From NCBI GenBank assembly GCA_001820785.1, contig MHQW01000041.1, positions 19,641 to 62,185 of the forward strand: DNA of 42,545 nt. Reading direction: 5' to 3'. The notes beneath the pieces were generated by a model. It was not told the DNA's origin. It ran no database searches and saw only the letters and a list, made by a program, of their open reading frames with translations. This document shows, piece by piece, positions 9,888-18,778 of the stretch (positions within the stretch are counted from its first letter, which is position 1; each line of letters begins with the position of its first letter). A program made the translations under genes and the position numbers. The DNA is from Candidatus Sungbacteria bacterium RIFCSPLOWO2_02_FULL_51_17. Its GTDB lineage: Bacteria > Patescibacteriota > Minisyncoccia > Sungbacterales > GWA2-42-14.

Positions 9888-12800
9888 CTATACTTTGTCA
9901 ATACCAACCCACACCGAACCACCCTCCGCCTCAAGTTCCCGCTCGGCCTTGAACATTTTTTTTCCGCCGATGACGAACTGCTTCGCTCCCGCCTCCTTTT
10001 GTATAAGTGCCTTCCAGCGCAATAGCATATCGTCAAAATGCGTTGACGAAGAAAATTGCACACGAATCGCGTCCTGTGGATTAAGTCCGAGGTCTTTTCG
10101 CATCTCTTGGATGTTCCGCACGATCTCACGTACAAATCCTTCTTCTTTAAGCTCACTCGTTATCACCGTATCAAGAGCCGAGACGTTGCCCCATTCAACT
10201 CCTTTTACATTGATTTCATCCTTCAAAATATCTAAAAGCGCTTGAGCAAATGGCTCTTTTTTTCCATAATCGCTTTTTGCAATTATAAACTTCGCAAGAG
10301 GTTGCCTAACTTTTATACCAGCACTAGCCCGCTGCTTCAGCGCATCTGCCGCCCACGAACGAACTTTGTCCATTTGCAACTCAAGTGAGATTCGCTCTTT
10401 TTTTACACCAGCCGGCCAATCCGCAAGGTGAACACTTACCTCCTTCAATCCCAGTTTCTTTCGCGCGCCCTGCCATATCGCCTCCGATATAAAGGGAACG
10501 AACGGGGCGGTTAGGCGCACAAGCACCGACAGAACATATCCAGTGGTCGCCGCCGCCTCCTCTTTTTCTTTCTTTGTCTCGGGTTTCTGGAACCGCCGCC
10601 GCGAACGCCTGATGTACCAATTAGAAAGATCACCAATAACAAATTCTTCTATGGCGCGCGCCGCCCCTCCGACGTCATAGGCGTCAAGAAGAGTACTAAC
10701 ATCACGCACAAGAGTGCCAAGCTTCACCAACACCCACACGTCAAGAACATTTTTACTTTTTTGATGAGAAGTAATTTTTACAGAATCAACATAGGTATCA
10801 AAAAAGACGAACACATTCCACAAGGTGCCGAGAAAACCGCGTACTTTATTTTGCAGGTCTTTTTCGTCAAATCGTTTCGGATCACCCGGCGCGTTGATGG
10901 TGTAAAAATACCACCGGATGGCATCCGCTCCGTATTTTTGTATCATTTCATCCGGCTTGATAGCATTGCCTTTTGATTTTGACATCTTCTGCCCGTTCTT
11001 ATCCAACACGTGCCCGAGCGAGATGACATTTTTATACGGCGCGCCACGCCCGAGAAGCGTTGCCACCGCAAGCAGTGTGTAGAACCATCCGCGGGTTTGA
11101 TCTATGGCCTCCGAAATATACTCGGCGGGAAACGAAAGTTTCTGCGATTCTTTAGAAAACGGCCAATGGGCCTGTGCAAACGGCATTGAGCCCGAATCAA
11201 ACCATACGTCAACCACCTCCGGAACGCGGCGCATTGTTTTTCCGCACTTTGCGCACGGAAGCGTGAAGTCGTCCACGTACGGACGATGAAGATTGGCGGT
11301 CCCCGTTTCATCACGCGGAATGTGTTTGTACAAAAATTCTTCCGGCGCGGCAAACGTCACAAAATCCTCTCTCCTCTTTCCCGTGCGCGCAGCGATTGTT
11401 GCCTCATCGGACCACCCAAGCGCCCCCGACCACAGCATCCATATCGTGTACTCATGCGAAACGATGAGAATCTTTTTTCCATGATACTTCTGTTCTATAT
11501 CGCGCATAAAATCCATCACGCGCGCGCGAAGTTCGGAAAGCGTCTCGCCGTTCGGCGGCCGTTTGGTGAACTTTTCCAGATAGGAGGAAAAATATGAGTG
11601 GTACATGTGCCCGGGATGCCCCTCAAAGTCCCCCACGTTCACCTCAAGAAGCCGGTCGTCAAACGCTACCGGCAGCCCCAGGGCCTTCCCAACGATTTCG
11701 GCGGTCGCGCGCGTGCGCTCAAGCGGCGAGGCGAATATCAGATCAATGCCCTTTTTCTTAAGGCCTTTTGCTACTTGCTCCACCTGCTTTCTGCCCTTAA
11801 GCGTAAGTTGATACCCATTTCGTGCGGCGCATACATTTTGTATATTGGAAACCGACTCCCCGTGCCGCATCGCGATATATGCGTTATGAGCGCCCCCGCT
11901 CTTTGTGTGAAGTTCTTCCAAAGACCCGATAACATCTTCGTGTAAACATGCGGCACAGCGCCACACCGGTAACGGCGTTCCCCAGAAACGCTCCCGCGAA
12001 AATGCCCAGTCGCGAAGCTCGCGCAAAAATTCACCGAAGCGGCCATCCTTCAGGTGCGCAGGCGTCCAATTGACGGTTTTGTTGTTGGCAAGCAACTGAT
12101 CCTTCACCTTATTCATACGTATCCACCACGCGCGTTTTGCAAAATATAAGAGCGGCGTATTGCATCTCCAACAATGGGGATATTCATGCTCATAAGGTTT
12201 TATGAAATATAATACTTTTCTCCGCCCAAGTTCTTTTATGATCTCGGGGTCGGCGGTCTTTGCGAACACGCCCGCCCCCGTCGTTCCTGCCTTCATGGCG
12301 CCATCAGGGTTCACGGTAAAGAGTATCGGATATGCCTCGCCAAATGCTCTTTTTACCGCCCGCATGTCGTCATCTCCGAATGCTGGTGCGATATGCACCA
12401 TGCCAGTCCCCTCCTCCGTGGAAACAAAATCCCCCGGAATAACCATGAAAAAATCCTTTACATTGCCCCGCCGATACGCGGGGTTCCGAAACAACGCCTC
12501 GGAAAGTGGAAGTGCTGGCGCGTACCGCACGCCAAGCAGTGCCTGTCCCGATACTTTTTCTACCAGTTCCACCTCCTCGCCCGCGTTAAAAGGCGGCGTG
12601 GTCGCAGACCACACGACGCATGCCTTGCCCGAACCGCGCCAGTTTTGTATCCTCCATTTTGAATATTCAATAGTGGGATTCACTGCAACGGCGACATTTG
12701 CCTGAAGGGTCCAGGGGGTCGTTGTCCATATAAGAAGATGTTCCTCTTCGCCCCGTACATCCTTTCCTCCGCCTGCACGCACGATCACGAGCATCACATA

Positions 12801-13421
12801 CACTGAACGTTCTTTCAGTGTTTGATATGCGCCCGGCTGACCCAATTCGTGGGTTGAAAGCCCCGTCCCACAACGCGCACACCACGGCACCACCTTAAAA
12901 TCCTCATACAAAAAGCCCTTCTTCCAAATTTCCTTCATGATCGCCCACAAACTTTCCATGTAATCGGTCTGGTAGGTGATGTAGGGGTGTTCAAGATCAA
13001 GCCAAAAACCGATCCGCTTCGTGGATTTTTCCCACTCGCCCTTGAATTGCCATACGGAATCGCGACATTCTTTGTTAAACGCCGCAACGCCGAACGTCTC
13101 AATGTCCTTTTTTGACGTAAGGCCCAGTTTCTTTTCCACCTGTATCTCAACGGGGAGTCCGTGCGTGTCCCACCCGGCCTTCCGGGCAACAAAGAATCCG
13201 CGCATCGTCTTGTAGCGCGGCAGGACATCCTTAAACGAACGTGATTCAAGATGGTGAATGCCCGGAGCGGCGTTGGCCGTCGGCGGACCTTCATAAAACA
13301 CATAGGGGTTTCCTTTGGCGGTCTTTTTGAGCGTACGCGCAAAAATATCGTTCTGCTCCCAGAATGCGAGTATTTTTTCCTCCCGCGCTGGCGCGTTAAG
13401 TTGTTTGTCATCTTCCTGCAT
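9888..13421 (-). CDS. ileS: Isoleucyl-tRNA synthetase with an internal histidine-phosphatase domain
   Basis: FYEGPPTANAAPGIHH, WDTHGLPVE, DVWFDSGSMPFAQ, DKNGQKMSKSKGN; internal IAMRHGES...SPLERTRATAE...IVSHE. Confidence 0.95.
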   Translation of the reverse strand: MQEDDKQLNAPAREEKILAFWEQNDIFARTLKKTAKGNPYVFYEGPPTANAAPGIHHLESRSFKDVLPRYKTMRGFFVARKAGWDTHGLPVEIQVEKKLGLTSKKDIETFGVAAFNKECRDSVWQFKGEWEKSTKRIGFWLDLEHPYITYQTDYMESLWAIMKEIWKKGFLYEDFKVVPWCARCGTGLSTHELGQPGAYQTLKERSVYVMLVIVRAGGGKDVRGEEEHLLIWTTTPWTLQANVAVAVNPTIEYSKWRIQNWRGSGKACVVWSATTPPFNAGEEVELVEKVSGQALLGVRYAPALPLSEALFRNPAYRRGNVKDFFMVIPGDFVSTEEGTGMVHIAPAFGDDDMRAVKRAFGEAYPILFTVNPDGAMKAGTTGAGVFAKTADPEIIKELGRRKVLYFIKPYEHEYPHCWRCNTPLLYFAKRAWWIRMNKVKDQLLANNKTVNWTPAHLKDGRFGEFLRELRDWAFSRERFWGTPLPVWRCAACLHEDVIGSLEELHTKSGGAHNAYIAMRHGESVSNIQNVCAARNGYQLTLKGRKQVEQVAKGLKKKGIDLIFASPLERTRATAEIVGKALGLPVAFDDRLLEVNVGDFEGHPGHMYHSYFSSYLEKFTKRPPNGETLSELRARVMDFMRDIEQKYHGKKILIVSHEYTIWMLWSGALGWSDEATIAARTGKRREDFVTFAAPEEFLYKHIPRDETGTANLHRPYVDDFTLPCAKCGKTMRRVPEVVDVWFDSGSMPFAQAHWPFSKESQKLSFPAEYISEAIDQTRGWFYTLLAVATLLGRGAPYKNVISLGHVLDKNGQKMSKSKGNAIKPDEMIQKYGADAIRWYFYTINAPGDPKRFDEKDLQNKVRGFLGTLWNVFVFFDTYVDSVKITSHQKSKNVLDVWVLVKLGTLVRDVSTLLDAYDVGGAARAIEEFVIGDLSNWYIRRSRRRFQKPETKKEKEEAAATTGYVLSVLVRLTAPFVPFISEAIWQGARKKLGLKEVSVHLADWPAGVKKERISLELQMDKVRSWAADALKQRASAGIKVRQPLAKFIIAKSDYGKKEPFAQALLDILKDEINVKGVEWGNVSALDTVITSELKEEGFVREIVRNIQEMRKDLGLNPQDAIRVQFSSSTHFDDMLLRWKALIQKEAGAKQFVIGGKKMFKAERELEAEGGSVWVGIDKV

Positions 13422-13496
13422 ACATATAATAGTAAAGAAAACTAAGCGAAAAATCAAAAAATTCCGCCGTGCTGCCACGATGGCCCGCCAACCAAA

Positions 13497-13515
13497 AAGC
13501 GCCTTCCGGCGCTCA
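13497..13515 (-). terminator. Intrinsic terminator
   Basis: Minus strand GAGCGCCGGAAGGCGCTTTTT. Confidence 0.8.
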
Positions 13516-13519
13516 TGCA

Positions 13520-13693
13520 CTATTCCATGCCACACATCTCCTTGCAATCGGCGACATGCAACTCATACAACGATTTAGTAATGTTTTTCCTGCAATACGC
13601 GCACACCCTACAGCACGCCATAAAGTGGCTGACACGCTCGCTCGTATGACAATCGCACTCGCACTCATCGTAGCCCCTGCCGCAGTCCTTCAT
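13520..13693 (-). CDS. Cys-rich 57-aa miniprotein, not in the supplied ORF track
   Basis: MKDCGRGYDECECDCHTSERVSHFMACCRVCAYCRKNITKSLYELHVADCKEMCGME; SD AAAGGAG 7 nt before ATG; terminator immediately downstream. Confidence 0.7.
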   Translation of the reverse strand: MKDCGRGYDECECDCHTSERVSHFMACCRVCAYCRKNITKSLYELHVADCKEMCGME

Positions 13694-13705
13694 CTCGTCT
13701 CCTTT

Positions 13706-14092
13706 CTATTTCCAAACAATAGCAATAAGAGCGCACGCAAGAAAGAATACCGCAACTATGGCATTTTTTGCAGGAAGTTCGCCGAGATACAGCCACCCAA
13801 CAAAGAACGTAACAACAAGAGCGGCAAGCCATACCGACTCCTGAACGTGCCAGGCCCGTCCGGGAAACACCACATGATACCCATACCAGTACAGATAGAA
13901 AAAGAGGTAATTAATCGGAAAGTACACGACAACCATGACGGCACTGAAAGCGAGCCAAAACGTCCACACGCTTGAAAAATGGTACCCAAACAATATGAGG
14001 TTGGCGGCATGCTTAACCTGCCAAAACTGTACGCCGAGAATCGCCGCGTTGGCAACCAGCGCCAGCGTGAAAAACCACAACCACTGAAGCAT
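13706..14092 (-). CDS. Small polytopic membrane protein
   Basis: MLQWLWFFTLALVANAAILGV... four hydrophobic stretches; GGAGAG upstream of the second ATG. Confidence 0.65.
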   Translation of the reverse strand: MLQWLWFFTLALVANAAILGVQFWQVKHAANLILFGYHFSSVWTFWLAFSAVMVVVYFPINYLFFYLYWYGYHVVFPGRAWHVQESVWLAALVVTFFVGWLYLGELPAKNAIVAVFFLACALIAIVWK

Positions 14093-14558
14093 TGGCATCT
14101 CTCCGGGAAAACAGCGCAAAGGATCCACCACAAAAGTACCACGCTTTCTGTTAAAACACCAACGGCGGCCGCGCCGCACTTCAAGCAATGTTGCGCGAGA
14201 GTAAAAAAACCATTGGCTATCGCCGGTGGTCTTTTTATCTTGCCAATTACACCGATGGGAACATAGAAATGATCAGGGATTACGTTTCCATTTAACAATT
14301 CTCTAGAATTGTTACATAGTTGATCCAAAGGAAAAAGATCGGGTTACCATTGCTCATCAACAAAGAAGTAGAATTGCCCTACCCACCATTCTCGCATCTG
14401 TGCACTATCAATGACCAATGCGGTAACAAAATCTACTGTGCGACACCTCGCGCCCGACTCGCGACCTTGCTCTGCCAAAGTGGCTATGCATAGGCGATGC
14501 AGAAACAGACCCACGCATCAGCTAAAGCTAGGGTTTTTACTTGCAAGAAAAAACAGCC

Positions 14559-14702
14559 CTATGGCTGTTTGGGACCGTATTGATCAGCATGTTCTTTAAG
14601 AAAATGGACGTCAATCTTATTATGGCAGTGCCTACAAAACTTGCAGCAGATAAGATCAGTAACATACTTGTATGCGATATTCATGCATTCACCGTATGCC
14701 AT
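14559..14702 (-). CDS. Cys/His-rich 47-aa miniprotein related to 13520-13693
   Basis: MAYGECMNIAYKYVTDLICCKFCRHCHNKIDVHFLKEHADQYGPKQP; hairpin AAACAGCCATAGGGCTGTTTTTT at the stop codon; weak SD. Confidence 0.5.
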   Translation of the reverse strand: MAYGECMNIAYKYVTDLICCKFCRHCHNKIDVHFLKEHADQYGPKQP

Positions 14703-14740
14703 TGGTACCGACCAGTAGAGAAAGAACTATGCTTTATATA

Positions 14741-16459
14741 TCACATCTCATCCGGCGCATCAATGCCGAGACACCACAACCCGCGTTCAAGCGTTGCCGC
14801 GACCGCATCAACCAACGCAAAACGAAATGCGCGCTTTGCCGCATCTGCCTCCTGCATAACAGGATGCGAGTGGTAAAATTCATTCGCAAGATGCGCAAGC
14901 GCGGAAAGATAGTTCGCAAGAATATTCGGGGAGTATGTTTCCAACGAAGCCCCTATCGCCTCCGGCAGGCGCAGAAGCATGACCGAGATGCGATGCTCAA
15001 GTGCATCCGGCGAAATGCTTTTCAGAATTTTCGGTTTCTTCATTTTCGCTTTCCGCAAAATACTTTTCAGACGCGCATGGGTGTATTGCAAATAGGGGCC
15101 TGTATTTCCCTCAAAGGAAAGGGCGTCCTCCCACCGGAACACGATGTCCGATCGGCGATTGTGAGAAAGATCAAAATATTTTATCGCGCCAAGCCCCACA
15201 GACCATGCGATGTCATCGGCGTGCTTCACATTCGGATTTTTTTCGCGTATAACGGCGAGCGCTTTTTCATGTGCCTCGCCAAGAACGGCGACAAGCGAAA
15301 TGGCGTTCCCTTTGCGAGTGCTCATGTTCCCTTCGGGTAGCGACATAAACCCGAATTCAACGTGCACCGACTCGCCCACGCCGTCAAAACCAAGTTTTTT
15401 AGCTACAGAGAAAACCTGTCTAAAGTGATGGGATTGCCGTACATCAACAAGATAAATGTTCTTCTGAAACGCATGCCTGTTCTTTCTATATAGAATAGTA
15501 GCAAGATCGCGCAAAAGATACGTCGTAGCACCATCTGATTTTACGAGTACCGCCTCATCAAGCCCCTCTCCCGATAGGTCAGCGATAATAGCCCCGTCAG
15601 ACAGCTGTTTGGCAACGTGTTTCTCAAGCGCCATCTTCACAATGCCTGGCATAGCTTTTTCGTAGGCACTTTCTCCCATGTGCTCGTTGAATTTCAAAAG
15701 TCCTAGGCGACGAGAACTTGCCTCCAAATTTTCCATGGAAACATCCACCATCCACTTCCAAATCTTCCTGTTTTCCTTGCCGCCGCGCTCAAGCTTTGCG
15801 AATTCCAGCTTTGCTAATTCCCGCCTGTTCGGGTCAGCGGTAATGCGCTCGTTCTCTTTGATATACAACCCCTCAAGAACGCCGAATGGATCGGCGCGAA
15901 GAGTTGCATCACTGGTCTTCATGCCTGACCCCTTGAATGCAAGAAGTAATATCCCAAACTGCGTCCCCCAATCCCCCACATGCGTATCGGAAATGGTATG
16001 ATAGCCCGCCAAAAGAAACATTCGTTTCAAGGAATCACCGATAACGGCAGAGCGCAGGTGTCCAATGTGGGGGCGCTTGGCGATATTTAACTGAAAATAC
16101 TCCACAATGACCTTTTTCCCCTTCCCCGCCCTCGTGTTCCCCCACGTCTTCCCTTTTTTTAATACATCAGAAATTTTTTTTGCGAGCACATCGTCAGCAA
16201 CAGTGAAATTAATAAAGCCCGGCCCCGCCACAGCGACCGAGGAGAAGTCCTTTGCCCCGCGTAAGGCGCCTGCGAGAACCGTCCCTATTTCATGCGGACT
16301 TTTTTTGAGCACTTGTGAGAGCACCAGTGCAGCATTTGTGGAGTAATCACCATGTTCCGGATTTTCCGGCACCTCAACGATAAAAGGCGGCAACTTCACG
16401 CCACCATATGCCTTTCGCACCACCCCGAGAAGAAGTTTTGATATCTCCTTTCGCATCAT
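14741..16459 (-). CDS. argS: Arginyl-tRNA synthetase
   Basis: VIVEYFQLNIAKRPHIGHLRSAVIGDSLKRM, HVGDWGTQFG, KMSTRKG-type NMSTRKGNAISL. Confidence 0.96.
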   Translation of the reverse strand: MMRKEISKLLLGVVRKAYGGVKLPPFIVEVPENPEHGDYSTNAALVLSQVLKKSPHEIGTVLAGALRGAKDFSSVAVAGPGFINFTVADDVLAKKISDVLKKGKTWGNTRAGKGKKVIVEYFQLNIAKRPHIGHLRSAVIGDSLKRMFLLAGYHTISDTHVGDWGTQFGILLLAFKGSGMKTSDATLRADPFGVLEGLYIKENERITADPNRRELAKLEFAKLERGGKENRKIWKWMVDVSMENLEASSRRLGLLKFNEHMGESAYEKAMPGIVKMALEKHVAKQLSDGAIIADLSGEGLDEAVLVKSDGATTYLLRDLATILYRKNRHAFQKNIYLVDVRQSHHFRQVFSVAKKLGFDGVGESVHVEFGFMSLPEGNMSTRKGNAISLVAVLGEAHEKALAVIREKNPNVKHADDIAWSVGLGAIKYFDLSHNRRSDIVFRWEDALSFEGNTGPYLQYTHARLKSILRKAKMKKPKILKSISPDALEHRISVMLLRLPEAIGASLETYSPNILANYLSALAHLANEFYHSHPVMQEADAAKRAFRFALVDAVAATLERGLWCLGIDAPDEM

Positions 16460-16558
16460 GCCATTCCACTGTAACAAAAAAACCTACAGGAAAAAAGAGG
16501 GTTCTGGGTGCGCGTTGCCATATTGTTCTTGGGCCCCGTATGATATATTTTCATATAT

Positions 16559-17002
16559 ATGACGGTTATCACGACAAACAAACGCGCATATTTTGACTAC
16601 GAGATCCTTGAAACGTACGAGGCGGGCTTAAAGTTGCTCGGATTTGAGACCAAGGCCGTGCGCGACGGGCGTATGAACTTATCAGGATCGTTCGTCGTCA
16701 TCCGGGGCAATGAGGCATTTTTGCTCAACGCCTCCATTCCGCCCTACCAGCCGAAAAATACGCCGGGCGACTACGACCCGATGAGAACGCGAGTTCTTTT
16801 GCTTCACAAGAAAGAAATTCGCACGCTTACCGGAAAAACGGCAGAAAAGGGCTTGACTTTAGTACCCCTTCGGGTTTATAATAAAGGAACACGATTAAAG
16901 TTGGAATTCGGCGTTGCGCGCCACAAGAAGAAGCACGACAAACGAGAAACGATCAAAAAGCGTGAGACCGAACGTGAAATCCGCCGCGACTTTCATGTAT
17001 GA
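16559..17002 (+). CDS. smpB: tmRNA-binding protein SmpB
   Basis: TNKRAYFDYEILETYEAGLKLLGFETKAVRDGRMNLSGSF, GVARHKKKHDKRETIKKRE; tmRNA gene downstream. Confidence 0.97.
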   Translation: MTVITTNKRAYFDYEILETYEAGLKLLGFETKAVRDGRMNLSGSFVVIRGNEAFLLNASIPPYQPKNTPGDYDPMRTRVLLLHKKEIRTLTGKTAEKGLTLVPLRVYNKGTRLKLEFGVARHKKKHDKRETIKKRETEREIRRDFHV

Positions 17003-17274
17003 ACTGGCATGTCTACATTTTATACAGTCAAAGAGATAAAAAACTATACGTTTGCTGCACGAATAATCTAGAATCTCGCATCAAGCGACATCACGCCGGT
17101 CAAGTGCTTGCTACGAAAAACAGAAGGCCGCTAACACTGATACATAAAGAATATTTTGAAGAAAAATCCAATGCATTCCACAGGGAAAGATTTTTGAAGA
17201 GTTTGTGGGGCGCTCGAGACAAAAAGAAAATTTTAAAAAACTACTTAACCAAATCTAGTTCGCAAAAATTTTAG
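16999..17274 (+). CDS. GIY-YIG nuclease domain protein
   Basis: WHVYILYSQRDKKLYVCCTNNLESRIKRHHAG; ATGA overlap with smpB. Confidence 0.9.
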   Translation: MNWHVYILYSQRDKKLYVCCTNNLESRIKRHHAGQVLATKNRRPLTLIHKEYFEEKSNAFHRERFLKSLWGARDKKKILKNYLTKSSSQKF

Positions 17275-17278
17275 GCTA

Positions 17279-17405
17279 AAGCCCCATCCATAAATATAAT
17301 TATAGGATGGGGGCTCGCTAAAATAATCTGTCCATGCGGTGGGGCTAAATCAATTCCGGCAGCCGGAATTGATCGCCCGAACACCCCATCGGATGGGGTG
17401 TTTTA
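17279..17405. repeat. Three successive inverted repeats directly upstream of tmRNA
   Basis: agccccatcc/ggatgggggct; ATCAATTCCGGC-a-GCCGGAATTGAT (17349-17373); AACACCCCATC-g-GATGGGGTGTT (17380-17402). Confidence 0.8.
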
Positions 17406-17838
17406 GGGGGCGCAAGGCCTCGATAGATCATTAAGAGTACAGGAGACCAGGCCGAGGACGTACGGTCACCTCGTAAATCATCCGACAAAAAAATAAGTGC
17501 AAACTTATCTACATGGCAAAAAGCTTTTGCTGCCTTCAACGGTCGCATCGGCTTTGCGCCGGCTTTTGCCTAACAAGGCATAGCTCCATCCCGCTTTTCA
17601 TTTGAAAAAATGAAGCGGGACATCGTCCTCACTGGCGCCTGACCGGGGAGTACACGGTGTTATACATTCGGGCTTGGCCGCGCGTGTTTCCGAACTTCGC
17701 GGCGACATCTTTCGGAAGAGCACAAAGGTTTTCCTCCCGGCTACCATCCTTTATGCTCTAAAAAATTCAGCCGGGATATGTCTGTACCATCTCTTGCACC
17801 GTATGATCTACACGTGGGTTCAATTCCCACCGTCTCCA
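17406..17838 (+). ncRNA. ssrA: tmRNA (ssrA), CCA not encoded
   Basis: 5' GGGGGCG pairs with 3' CGTCTCC; T-arm GTGGGTTCAATTCCCAC; P2 TAGATCAT/ATGATCTA plus AGAG/CTCT and TACAG/CTGTA; tag reading frame at 17499-17573; smpB adjacent. Confidence 0.93.
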
Positions 17839-17944
17839 CATGATAAAATTACCGCTTGGACAGCGGTAATTTTGGTATAGAGATAACGGGAGGGAAAACT
17901 ATAGTTATAAATGCTAGTAAATACTTGACTGTTTGTATTTTTTC

Positions 17945-17973
17945 TTGACTTTTTAACATAGAAATGTTATAAT
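17945..17973 (+). promoter_or_regulatory. Sigma70-type promoter TTGACT-17-TATAAT
   Basis: TTGACT 17945-17950, TATAAT 17968-17973; another TTGACT at 17925. Confidence 0.8.
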
Positions 17974-17983
17974 AGGACGAGTA

Positions 17984-18060
17984 GATTTTCAGGTGGCTTC
18001 ATGATGCACAGAGGTACGAGAGTTCGCCGTGTGTTTCTGTGTCTCATGAATCTGAAAAAC
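17984..18060 (+). promoter_or_regulatory. Long 5' leader hairpin upstream of the zinc-ribbon gene
   Basis: TTTTCAG/CTGAAAA, TTCATGA/TCATGAA, CACAG/CTGTG nested in order, starting near the predicted +1. Confidence 0.65.
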
Positions 18061-18087
18061 TAAACCTGCCCCACACGGAGGATACGA

Positions 18088-18507
18088 GTGGTCAAACACT
18101 GTGGAGAGTGCGAGAAGCGGCATGACCCAAAACGCCCTCATTGCCCAAAATGCGGGAGTGCGATGGTTCACCAACAGAGAGACTGTTTCTCTGGTTGGGG
18201 TTGCGGGAATCAGTGGCATAACGGATGCGGCTGTTGGATTCCGGATAGTCCCCGTCACAGCAAAACCGGATCAAGGTCTGGTTACGGCGAACGTAACCAT
18301 TGCAGAGCGTGCGACAACTACACCCCCCACCACTTCTGGATCTACGACGTAGCGGTTCAGGGAGGCGGAAAGTGGCGCACGAGTGACTGGTTTTGCGTGA
18401 CATGCTACGGACCCCTGCCTGAAGGTCGGGAAAATGTCCGAAAGGATATGCCGTGGCTGAACCGCCCCGAGCGTCTCATCGCAAGCCCGCGCCCCTCCAG
18501 CATGTGA
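18088..18507 (+). CDS. Cys-rich multi-zinc-ribbon protein (139 aa)
   Basis: CGECEKRHDPKRPHCPKCG, CGNQWHNGCGCW, CRACDNYTPHH, CVTCYG; GTG start; promoter and terminator present. Confidence 0.7.
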   Translation: MVKHCGECEKRHDPKRPHCPKCGSAMVHQQRDCFSGWGCGNQWHNGCGCWIPDSPRHSKTGSRSGYGERNHCRACDNYTPHHFWIYDVAVQGGGKWRTSDWFCVTCYGPLPEGRENVRKDMPWLNRPERLIASPRPSSM

Positions 18508-18517
18508 GATCAACGAG

Positions 18518-18549
18518 CCCCAAAGAGAAGCATCTCTGCGGGGCTCACA
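18518..18549 (+). terminator. Hairpin terminator after the zinc-ribbon gene
   Basis: GAGCCCC..AGAGA-agca-TCTCT..GGGGCTC then tactttt. Confidence 0.6.
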
Positions 18550-18562
18550 TACTTTTATAAAC

Positions 18563-18710
18563 CAATATTTACCAACTCAAACTCCTGCATAAGAAAAACC
18601 CTGTATATCTGACCAACAAGAGTTTTTCTTTCAACAAGCTCAAGATAAACCATACGTCCTCTAGGCCGGCTTGGCGCCAGCCGAGCTAGGCCGATCAACT
18701 CCAACAGATT
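18563..18710 (+). repeat. Intergenic structured repeat, copy A
   Basis: accaactcaaactcctgcataagaaaaaccctgtatatctgaccaacaagagttttt...catacgtcctctaggccggcttggcgccagccgagctaggccgatcaactcca. Confidence 0.8.
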
Positions 18711-18778
18711 TTGTTCAAAAATCCCAACCGATATGGCTGGGGTTTTTGACCAAATAATTTAGCTCCTTATAGAGCTTA

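Noticed and set aside
12202-12705. 167-aa plus-strand ORF
   Set aside because: Antisense to ileS; Ser/Ala/Pro-rich shadow frame.
14672-15340. 222-aa plus-strand ORF
   Set aside because: Antisense to argS; no recognisable motifs.
17309-17838. Earlier tmRNA 5' end at GGGGGCTCGCT (17309)
   Set aside because: Gives about 530 nt and no consistent P2 pairing; GGGGGCG at 17406 pairs with the 3' end and supports P2.
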